A DNA stretch of 7,842 bases from Candidatus Omnitrophota bacterium (GTDB taxonomy: Bacteria; Omnitrophota; Gorgyraeia; Gygaellales; Profunditerraquicolaceae), in NCBI GenBank assembly GCA_028717985.1, contig JAQUMS010000044.1, positions 1-7,842 on the forward strand. Direction: 5' to 3'. Of this stretch, positions 1 to 4,699 are shown in pieces (position 1 is the first letter of the stretch; the number at the start of each line of letters is the position of its first letter). The notes beneath the pieces are model-generated. The model saw nothing but the letters and a program-made list of their open reading frames with translations, was not told where the DNA came from and did no database searches. The position numbers and the translations under genes were made by a program.

Positions 1-155
1 TTGGGGATTATTTTTCCTGTCGCAGGGTCATAATAATATCCTGTTACTTGCCGGGGTGGCGGTTGTTGGGTATTTGCTCCCCAGGCCGGGACAGTGCTTA
101 TCCATGCTATGAAAAATAGACATCCTATCGCTATATCAATTTTTTTACTGTTCAT
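1..155 (-). CDS. Secreted protein of unknown function, N-terminal part only (runs off the left edge)
   Basis: An open frame on the minus strand starts at an ATG at 155-153 and is still open at base 1, giving 51 codons. The start has a good Shine-Dalgarno, AGAGGGA, on the complement of 161-167 with a 5-nt gap. The N-terminus looks like a Sec signal peptide: a short basic stretch (K4, K5), a hydrophobic core at about residues 8-22 (AIGCLFFIAWISTV), then P-A-W-G-A at 23-27, where signal peptidase I could cut after G26 or A27. The mature part begins with a Gln/Pro-rich linker (QQPPP) and then GYYYDPATGKIIP at 39-51. I do not recognise a family from this much sequence. The export to periplasm or surface is inferred from the signal peptide. 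Its promoter (208-236) is buried in a long palindrome, which suggests tight control. Confidence 0.75.
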   Translation of the reverse strand, partial: MNSKKIDIAIGCLFFIAWISTVPAWGANTQQPPPRQVTGYYYDPATGKIIP

Positions 156-195
156 AATGTTCCCTCTGCTTAAAATAATCCCTTTTTTCTTTACG

Positions 196-232
196 TATGC
201 CATAAAAAATATACCATATTTTTTATGGCATA
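196..232. promoter_or_regulatory. 37-bp near-perfect palindrome, candidate operator
   Basis: Arms 196-212 and 216-232 are perfect reverse complements (17 bp each) around a 3-base centre, ACC. The left arm reads TATGCCATAAAAAATAT. The element covers the -10 and spacer of the leftward promoter and reaches into its -35. A dimeric or tetrameric repressor site is the simplest reading. A leader hairpin is less likely, because the predicted transcript starts inside the element. No T-tract follows the arm on the minus strand, so an intrinsic terminator is unlikely. The binding protein is unknown; the adjacent AraC-type regulator (404-1147) is an obvious but unproven candidate. Confidence 0.6.
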
Positions 233-236
233 TCAA
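208..236 (-). promoter_or_regulatory. Sigma-70-type promoter for the leftward secreted-protein gene
   Basis: Read on the minus strand, TTGATA (complement of 231-236) and TATATT (complement of 208-213) are separated by exactly 17 bp. Each hexamer differs from consensus at one position. The predicted start of transcription is near 200, giving a leader of about 45 nt before the ATG at 155. The -10 box and the spacer lie inside the 196-232 palindrome, so a protein bound there would block RNA polymerase. Confidence 0.6.
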
Positions 237-256
237 TTAAGTAAAGATTGAAGAAC

Positions 257-284
257 TTGACAGCTTTTTCCACTGTACTATACT
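257..284 (+). promoter_or_regulatory. Sigma-70-type promoter for the AraC-type response regulator
   Basis: TTGACA at 257-262 is a perfect -35, and TATACT at 279-284 matches the -10 consensus at five of six positions, with a 16-bp spacer. The start of transcription is expected near 291, leaving a leader of about 113 nt before the GTG at 404. A small dyad, ATACT-N6-AGTAT at 280-295, overlaps the -10 and could be a second operator. The -35 lies 20 bp from the -35 of the leftward promoter, so the two promoters are back to back and may be co-regulated. Confidence 0.6.
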
Positions 285-403
285 TTTAATAGTATGTATA
301 TTATAGAATGGCAATAATTTAGCGGCAGACAATCATGGAATTGATGGAATAATTCAAGAGACAGAACAAAATCGATTGATAGTGATAGGGGAAAGAGGGT
401 GCT

Positions 404-1147
404 GTGGCTGATAAAATCCTTATAGTTGATGATGACCCTGATTTAAGAAGCGAGCTTAGAGATTTTTTGGATGGCTATGAGGTTATAGAGGCGTCTAATG
501 GGCTGGAAGCGTTGGCTTTATTGGATAGGGCCAATGAAATCGTGTTGGTTATCTTGGATATTATGATGCCCGGGATAAACGGATTGGAAGTATTAACAAA
601 AATAAAAAACTCCGAATTGTCTCCGGCAATAATTATCCTGACCGGTTATAGTTCAAAAGATATTGCTGTTGAAGCGTTGAAAGGACATGCGGACGACTAT
701 ATAGAAAAGCCGGTTCAAATTGAAAAATTATCCAATTCAGTAAAGCGTCTTTTGAAAGTAACTTCTATTCCTAATGGTCCTCCTCTTCCCGGTATAGAGG
801 GCGCGGTTGAAAAAACAAAACGTTTCATTGAAAGGAATTGTTATAAAAAAATCACGCTTGAAGAAGCGTCAAAAGCCGTCGGCCTGGAGCCGAAATATTT
901 GAGCAGAATGTTTAAACAATGCGCGAAAACCGGATTCAGCGATTATAAATTGACGATTAAAATAAACAAATCCAAGGAATTGTTGAAAGCCCGCGGGTAT
1001 AAAATTAAACAGATTGCCCGTAAACTTGGATATGAAAATGCCGAATCGTTTATCAGGCAATTTAAAAAAATAACCGGCCATTTGCCTACGGAATATAGGC
1101 GTATGATAGCTAAACCCGGGATTTTAAAAAAGGTTAGCAGAAGGTAA
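404..1147 (+). CDS. Response regulator with receiver domain and AraC-type DNA-binding domain
   Basis: The 247-residue protein is a two-component transcription regulator. Residues 4-120 form a CheY-like receiver. The acidic pocket is D9-D11, the phospho-acceptor is D52 in LDIMMPGING, the switch Thr is T80 (ILTGYSS) and the conserved Lys is K102 (EKPV). After a Pro/Gly-rich linker (122-130), residues about 133-235 carry two helix-turn-helix motifs of the AraC/XylS type. The second ends in the family signature around SFIRQFKKITGHLPTEYRR (215-233). The start is GTG, with AGAGGG at 394-399 four bases upstream. A partner histidine kinase is expected but none is in the window. By family knowledge, phosphorylation should promote dimerisation and DNA binding. 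The targets are unknown; the palindrome next door is a candidate. Confidence 0.93.
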   Translation: MADKILIVDDDPDLRSELRDFLDGYEVIEASNGLEALALLDRANEIVLVILDIMMPGINGLEVLTKIKNSELSPAIIILTGYSSKDIAVEALKGHADDYIEKPVQIEKLSNSVKRLLKVTSIPNGPPLPGIEGAVEKTKRFIERNCYKKITLEEASKAVGLEPKYLSRMFKQCAKTGFSDYKLTIKINKSKELLKARGYKIKQIARKLGYENAESFIRQFKKITGHLPTEYRRMIAKPGILKKVSRR

Positions 1148-1491
1148 ATACGAAATACATACGCCTGCCGGCTTTCTCTTAATCCGCACAGTATTCCTCA
1201 GAATAGAAGCTTATACTCATGACATGAGGCTATTCTTTAAGAAACCTCTTCATTAAATCCTGTTTTGTTAGTGTCCGGGGACCACTCAGTTTGAGAAATA
1301 ATATATGTGTGGTTAGTTGTCTAATCATGTGAAAAAAGTCAACATAAAGTGGATTCAGGCAATATACAATACCGGCAATATCCTATACACTATATGCAAT
1401 AGAAGGTTTTCTAAGATTAATCTTTGAGAGAATTATGGTGAGTGTTTGAATAAAGTCTGATGGTTTAACACAGCGGTAAAAAGGAGGGGCT
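1148..1491. other. Non-coding stretch of about 340 bp with short dyads
   Basis: No convincing gene lies here on either strand. It holds a stem-loop at 1200-1236, a short GTCC-GG-GGAC dyad at 1273-1282 and a perfect 12-bp palindrome, AAGATTAATCTT, at 1413-1424. A weak promoter-like pair, TTGAGA (1424-1429) and TGAATA after 17 bp (1447-1452), could serve the mini-gene at 1492, but it is not compelling. The stretch probably holds the 3' end of the AraC-type regulator transcript and the promoter region of the following block. Confidence 0.5.
1200..1236. other. Stem-loop downstream of the AraC-type regulator
   Basis: AGAATAG (1200-1206) pairs with CTATTCT (1230-1236). Inside this outer stem, CTCATG-A-CATGAG (1216-1228) is a second perfect dyad. 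The element is followed by only three T residues, so it is at best a weak intrinsic terminator for the gene ending at 1147. It may instead be an mRNA 3'-end stabiliser. Confidence 0.4.
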
Positions 1492-1584
1492 ATGTCGAAA
1501 GGCAGAAAAGCGTTTGGCCCGAAAAGGAAAAAATACTGTGATTTGCATCATTGCAAAAAGAAAAAAAAGGAACTGATATCGTAA
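1492..1584 (+). CDS. 30-residue basic mini-protein with a CxxHHC motif
   Basis: The frame ATG 1492 to TAA 1582-1584 encodes 30 residues beginning MSKGRKAFGPKRKKYC. The main support for its being real is a near-ideal ribosome binding site, AAGGAGGGG at 1481-1489, just before the ATG. An almost identical site precedes atpE at 7777. The protein is very basic (about 13 Lys/Arg). It carries C16-x2-H19-H20-C21, a compact set of possible metal ligands, followed by a run of five Lys/Arg (KKKKK) at 22-26. The YCxxH pattern recurs in the larger small protein at 4517-4699 (EYCRIH). A nucleic-acid or metal-binding role is inference only. It lies 28 bp upstream of the receiver gene at 1613/1616 and could share its transcript. 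I do not recognise a named family. Confidence 0.55.
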   Translation: MSKGRKAFGPKRKKYCDLHHCKKKKKELIS

Positions 1585-1615
1585 GTTCCGGCATTGCTGT
1601 CAGTGGGGATGAGTG

Positions 1616-2011
1616 ATGAATCAGGGTAAAATATTGATTGTGGATGACAATCGGGATTTTCTATCCGAACTTCGGGAAACCCTTTTTTTATGCGGCTATG
1701 AAGTGGCTGTCGCAGCGGAAAGCTCAGTTGTTTGTAAACTCGCGCAAAGCATGCAACCCGATGTGATACTGCTTGACCTTAAAATGAGTGAAATGAACGG
1801 TTTTAATGTGGCTGAACAATTACATCGTGAGAATGAAACATCAAGAATCCCTATTATCGCGATGTCGGGATATTTCCCGATAGAGAGCTCTTCCAATCTT
1901 CTGGATATGAGTAATATGGCCGGCTGTATTAAAAAACCATTTAGTATGTTTGATTTGATTACTCAATTGGAAAGAGCGATAAAAAATAATTGTCCTAAAA
2001 CCGGATCTTGA
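1616..2011 (+). CDS. Receiver-only (CheY-like) response regulator
   Basis: The protein has 131 residues from ATG 1616. A GTG one codon upstream (1613) is equally possible, with GGGG at 1604-1607 serving either as a weak Shine-Dalgarno. The whole length is one receiver domain: acidic pocket D10-D11, phospho-acceptor D54 in ILLDLKMSEMNG, switch Ser S84 (IIAMSGY) and conserved Lys K107 (IKKPF). The usual Pro three residues after the phospho-Asp region (xMP) is Ser here. There is no output domain, so it must act by protein contact or phospho-relay. It is a clear paralogue of the receiver at 2389-2763, sharing DFL-EL-ETL near the N-terminus, the ILLDLKM strand, IPIIAMS and IKKPF. No kinase is present nearby. 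Confidence 0.92.
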   Translation: MNQGKILIVDDNRDFLSELRETLFLCGYEVAVAAESSVVCKLAQSMQPDVILLDLKMSEMNGFNVAEQLHRENETSRIPIIAMSGYFPIESSSNLLDMSNMAGCIKKPFSMFDLITQLERAIKNNCPKTGS

Positions 2012-2106
2012 AAGATTGTATGTTTGAAATAGATTCGTTGTATTTTTTGCGGGATACTTAGGGGAAAGCAAGAAAAATAAGTAATCGTTATGGAGAAGAA
2101 GGTACT

Positions 2107-2122
2107 AAAAAAAAGGGGGGGG
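2107..2122 (+). repeat. A8G8 homopolymer pair in the ribosome binding region
   Basis: Eight A (2107-2114) followed by eight G (2115-2122) end one base before the ATG at 2124. The tract occupies the position where a Shine-Dalgarno would lie. Slipped-strand changes would alter spacing and translation of the DUF2934 gene. Poly-G tracts are also prone to sequencing error, so the exact count should be treated with caution. Confidence 0.6.
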
Positions 2123-2123
2123 T

Positions 2124-2333
2124 ATGGCTAAGAAGAATGGGGCTGAAAAAAAATATTTGAAATCCGGTAATTTTCAGGATAATTTCACTCCGGAGCAGGT
2201 GGAAGAAAAAATTCGCACCGTCGCGCATGAGATTTATCTAAAAAAAGGGTGTACCCCGGGGCACGCTCTGGAAGATTGGTTAATGGCTGAAAAGGCAGTT
2301 CAGCGTGAATTGCAGGTATCCGGTTCCCGATGA
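2124..2333 (+). CDS. DUF2934 domain protein
   Basis: This 69-residue protein has a Lys-rich N-terminus (1-14) followed by a DUF2934-like segment at about 24-64. That segment is recognised by the pattern I-R-x2-A-x-E-I-Y-x3-G-x3-G-H-x-L-E-D-W-L-x-A-E. The family is small, soluble and of unknown function, often found near regulators or stress proteins; I infer no activity. Translation starts at ATG 2124 directly behind the A8G8 tract, an unusual ribosome binding region. The stop is 55 bp before the next receiver gene, and the three genes 2124-3233 run in one direction with short gaps, consistent with one operon. A short frame from ATG 2090 overlaps this start in another frame. Confidence 0.85.
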   Translation: MAKKNGAEKKYLKSGNFQDNFTPEQVEEKIRTVAHEIYLKKGCTPGHALEDWLMAEKAVQRELQVSGSR

Positions 2334-2388
2334 TGGTGAGAATACATGGCGCATACCAGGTAGAAACGGAAATACGGAGATTAAAAAA

Positions 2389-2763
2389 ATGACTAAGAAA
2401 AGAGTAATGATTGTTGATGACGATGCCGACTTTTTGCAAGAACTGGGAGAAACCTTGTCCATGAGCGGTTATGATATGGTTGCGGTTAATGACGCGGGAG
2501 AGGCACTGGAAATCGCGGGCCGGACTAAACCAGATATCATACTTCTTGATTTAAAAATGCCTGTAAAAAGCGGATTTCAACTTGCTGATGAAATAACCCA
2601 TAGATTCCAATCAGATAATATTCCTATTATAGCGATGTCGGCGTTTGTGAAGGATGAATACGTGGCGTTGCTTAAAGTGTGTGGGATAAAAAAGTATATT
2701 AAGAAACCTTTTTATCCGTTAAACGTCATTACTTTGATAGAAGAAACTTTGAATGAACAATAA
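2389..2763 (+). CDS. Receiver-only (CheY-like) response regulator, paralogue of the one at 1616
   Basis: The 124-residue protein starts at ATG 2389, chosen because GGAG at 2376-2379 sits 9 nt upstream and the receiver fold begins directly (KKRVMIVDDD). The frame is open further upstream to 2305, but that would overlap the DUF2934 gene and add a non-homologous tail. Key residues are D10-D12, phospho-acceptor D54 (ILLDLKMPVKSG), S84 (IIAMSAF) and K106 (IKKPF). It has no output domain. It is closely related to the 1616 receiver but keeps the usual Pro after LKM. It lies 26 bp before the ferritin-like gene, so the two are probably co-transcribed. Its regulatory partner is unknown. Confidence 0.92.
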   Translation: MTKKRVMIVDDDADFLQELGETLSMSGYDMVAVNDAGEALEIAGRTKPDIILLDLKMPVKSGFQLADEITHRFQSDNIPIIAMSAFVKDEYVALLKVCGIKKYIKKPFYPLNVITLIEETLNEQ

Positions 2764-2789
2764 TTAAAGCTTGAAAGGAGAACTAAGAC

Positions 2790-3233
2790 ATGGCGAATAT
2801 CATAGCGGACGTAATAAATATGTTGAATCAATGTCTTGAATTGGAACATTCAGCAAGGATTCAGTATTTGGCCCATGCGGAACTCATTAAAGGCCCTGGA
2901 GCGGAAAAAATAATCGAGAGGATTAAAGAGATCGCTTCGGATGAAGAAAAGCACGAAGGCGTGTTTAGGAACCTTATAGGTAATTTCCTTGATGGCGAGC
3001 CTTCAATGAGCATTGCTCCGGCACACAAAGCCCAGGGTCTTGAAAAAATCATCGCGATTAATCTCCAGAATGAAAAAGAAGCGATCGATTTCTATACGCG
3101 GGTTTATAAAAAAATAATGGATAACAAGGAAAGTTTTCAATATTCATTTGAAACACTGGAACATGATATACGGCATGTGATTATAGATGAACAGGAACAT
3201 GTGGCGGAATTGTCCCTTTTGCTGGGGAAGTAA
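2790..3233 (+). CDS. Ferritin-like (bacterioferritin/rubrerythrin-type) diiron protein
   Basis: This 147-residue four-helix-bundle protein has the ligand pattern of a diiron ferritin-like fold. E19 lies in helix 1 (LELEHSARIQY), E52-x2-H55 in helix 2 (DEEKHEGV), E95 or E97 in helix 3 (NEKEAIDFY), and E134-x2-H137 in helix 4 (DEQEHVAEL). Spacing and length resemble bacterioferritin, which is typically near 155-160 residues. However, the haem-binding Met beside the helix-2 Glu is replaced by Glu53, so haem binding as in classical Bfr is not expected. The likely role is iron oxidation and storage or peroxide detoxification in the cytoplasm. GAAAGGAG at 2773-2780 is a strong Shine-Dalgarno 9 nt from the ATG. 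It is the last gene of the DUF2934-receiver-ferritin cluster, hinting that this iron protein belongs to a signal-controlled stress response. Confidence 0.88.
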   Translation: MANIIADVINMLNQCLELEHSARIQYLAHAELIKGPGAEKIIERIKEIASDEEKHEGVFRNLIGNFLDGEPSMSIAPAHKAQGLEKIIAINLQNEKEAIDFYTRVYKKIMDNKESFQYSFETLEHDIRHVIIDEQEHVAELSLLLGK

Positions 3234-3307
3234 TGATATCCGCCCGTTATCCGGAAAGGCCGGTTTTATCTGAGAGAGTGGCGCGAAATAGGTTTATTCA
3301 ATAATCA

Positions 3308-3335
3308 TTGACAAACCCCAACATGATGATATAAT
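3308..3335 (+). promoter_or_regulatory. Consensus sigma-70 promoter with extended -10
   Basis: TTGACA (3308-3313) and TATAAT (3330-3335) are both perfect consensus hexamers, 16 bp apart, and TG at 3327-3328 gives an extended -10. It is the best promoter in the window. Transcription should start near 3342. The only gene-like unit before the intrinsic terminator at 3372-3410 is a short non-coding transcript. The next coding start is at 3453. Confidence 0.75.
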
Positions 3336-3341
3336 ATCTTT

Positions 3342-3410
3342 GATAATTAGGACAAAGATTAGATAATCTTGAGCCGTAAAGGAAGATCACTAACCTTTAC
3401 GGCTTTTTTT
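3342..3410 (+). ncRNA. Putative small RNA of about 70 nt, or attenuated leader of the following operon
   Basis: The unit is bounded by a consensus promoter (3308-3335) and an intrinsic terminator ending in a T7 run at 3410. It has no credible reading frame. Two helices are visible: AAGATT-AGAT-AATCTT (3355-3370) and the 11-bp terminator stem (3372-3382 with 3394-3404). The ATCTT of the first helix (3366-3370) can also pair with AAGAT (3383-3387) in the terminator loop region, so a competing fold is possible. This fits either a free-standing small RNA or a leader whose terminator gates the nitronate monooxygenase-helicase operon from 3453. I do not recognise a known RNA family. The start base is inferred from the promoter. 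Confidence 0.5.
3372..3410 (+). terminator. Rho-independent terminator
   Basis: A perfect 11-bp stem, AGCCGTAAAGG (3372-3382) with CCTTTACGGCT (3394-3404), closes an 11-nt loop and runs into seven T residues (3404-3410). It terminates the transcript from the 3308-3335 promoter and any read-through from the ferritin operon. It lies 43 bp before the next start codon, so it could also act as an attenuator. Confidence 0.88.
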
Positions 3411-3452
3411 CGTCGTGTTAACAAGGCCGCGCGTAGACGAAGATAAGGATGC

Positions 3453-4559
3453 ATGGGGTTTGATTTTAAAGATTTGATTATTGGCGGCCTCGAAGTGAAA
3501 ATTCCCATTATTCAAGGCGGGATGGGCGTAAGAGTCTCGTCTTCTTCGTTGGCTTCCGCAGTCTCCAATGAGGGAGCGTTAGGTGTAATAGCCGCCGTAG
3601 CGTTGGGGAACGAGGAATCGGCTAATCCTTTGGATTTTAAGATCCGTTCTCGGAACGCGTTAGTCAATATTATTCGAGAGGCTAAAAGGCTTACTTCTAA
3701 TCCTTTCGGCGTGAATATAATGTGCGCGCTGAGTAATTATGACGATTTGGTAGCGGCGGCGCAGGAAGAAAAGGTGGCAGTGATAATTTCCGGAGCGGGG
3801 TTGCCTCTCAGATTACCCGCTTTGGTTTCAGCCTCCGGGCCTAAACTAGTTCCAATTGTATCGTCAGCAAGAGCCGCGCGTCTTATTTGCAGTGTCTGGA
3901 AACGAAGGTATAACCGCTTACCTGATGCCGTAATAGTAGAAGGTCCTCTTGCCGGAGGACATTTAGGGTATTCCAGGGCTGAACTGGACGATAAAGAACA
4001 TTTTTCTCTGGAAATTATTTTGCCGGAAGTAGTTAAGGCTGTTCGGGAATATGAAACATCCGGTATGAATATTCCCGTTATCGGCGCCGGCGGTGTGTTT
4101 GACGGCAGTGATATTGCCAGGATTATACGTCTGGGAGCCAGCGCCGTGCAAATGGCTACCCGTTTTGTCTGTACCAATGAATGCGATGTTTCTTTGAAGT
4201 ATAAAGAGACATATATGTCGGCGCGAAAAGAAGATATTGTGATTATTCAGAGTCCCGTGGGAATGCCGGGAAGGGTAATCGAGAACGCATTTGTTCGAAG
4301 GATTCTAAGCGGGGAACGGATAGATTTTGACTGCGCGTACAGGTGTTTATCAACGTGTAATCCCAAAAAAGTAAATTATTGCATTGCCAAGGCGTTGATT
4401 AACGCTTCCCGGGGCGAAATGGATAAAGGATTTGCGATGTGCGGGAGCAATGCGTATCGCATTAAAACAATAATTCCGGTCAAGCAGTTAATTGCCGAGC
4501 TTGTTGAAGAAACAAGATGTTGTTTGAAAACGGACAAGGAGCTTCTATCAAAAAAATAA
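3453..4559 (+). CDS. Nitronate monooxygenase family flavoprotein (2-nitropropane dioxygenase type)
   Basis: This 368-residue TIM-barrel FMN protein belongs to the nitronate monooxygenase/FabK superfamily. The N-terminal strand and FMN loop read IPIIQGGMGV (17-26). Next come GVNIMCALSNYDD (86-98), ISGAGLP (112-118), the EGPLAGGHLG motif with the expected catalytic His170, and the phosphate-binding GAGGVFDGSDIA at 211-222. A C-terminal Cys-rich segment (C294, C298, C302, C310, C330, ending GSNAYR) matches a subgroup seen in anaerobes. It could mark a structural metal or disulphide site. The substrate cannot be told from sequence: nitronate oxidation and enoyl-ACP reduction are both family chemistries, and the AGGH motif favours the former. 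ATG 3453 has AAGGA at 3445-3449 with an unusually short gap. Its 3' end overlaps the next gene by 43 bp. Confidence 0.88.
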   Translation: MGFDFKDLIIGGLEVKIPIIQGGMGVRVSSSSLASAVSNEGALGVIAAVALGNEESANPLDFKIRSRNALVNIIREAKRLTSNPFGVNIMCALSNYDDLVAAAQEEKVAVIISGAGLPLRLPALVSASGPKLVPIVSSARAARLICSVWKRRYNRLPDAVIVEGPLAGGHLGYSRAELDDKEHFSLEIILPEVVKAVREYETSGMNIPVIGAGGVFDGSDIARIIRLGASAVQMATRFVCTNECDVSLKYKETYMSARKEDIVIIQSPVGMPGRVIENAFVRRILSGERIDFDCAYRCLSTCNPKKVNYCIAKALINASRGEMDKGFAMCGSNAYRIKTIIPVKQLIAELVEETRCCLKTDKELLSKK

Positions 4560-4699
4560 AGACTTCTTCTAAAGGCCGGAAATGTAAATATCCTGGATGC
4601 AAACAGGTTTTAAGTATTTATAACCATGATGAATACTGTCGTATTCATTTAATTCAACTGGAGAGAAATCACGGCGTACCCGCTGTAAAAATATTATGA
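4517..4699 (+). CDS. Small Cys/His (C-x4-C...C-x2-H) zinc-ribbon-like protein
   Basis: The protein has 60 residues if started at ATG 4517. A probable zinc site is formed by C23-x4-C28 (RKCKYPGC) and C41-x2-H44 (EYCRIH), separated by LSIYNHDE. This reads like a treble-clef or HNH-like knuckle that I recall from small hypothetical proteins of uncultured bacteria. The function is unknown, and nucleic-acid binding is a guess supported by the basic flanks and the helicase next door. The start is uncertain: ATG 4517 overlaps the upstream gene by 43 bp and has no clear Shine-Dalgarno. A good AAGGAG (4536-4541) sits 5 nt before an in-frame ATC at 4547, which would be a non-standard start. The stop overlaps the helicase start as ATGA, so the two are probably translationally coupled. 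Confidence 0.75.
   Translation: MLFENGQGASIKKIKTSSKGRKCKYPGCKQVLSIYNHDEYCRIHLIQLERNHGVPAVKIL

Noticed and set aside
869..1081. 70-residue minus-strand frame
   Set aside because: It is opposite the AraC-type DNA-binding domain, and its Phe-rich composition comes from the complementary Lys codons.
2305..2388. N-terminal extension of the second receiver protein to 2305
   Set aside because: It overlaps the DUF2934 gene, and the receiver fold plus a Shine-Dalgarno support ATG 2389.
3251..3267. CCGG-AAAGG hairpin followed by TTTT after the ferritin gene
   Set aside because: The stem is only 4 bp, too weak to call a terminator. The strong one at 3372-3410 can serve read-through.
3737..4177. 146-residue open frame on the minus strand
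   Set aside because: It lies wholly opposite the nitronate monooxygenase gene, has low-complexity Pro/Ser/Ala composition and shows no motif; it is a shadow frame.
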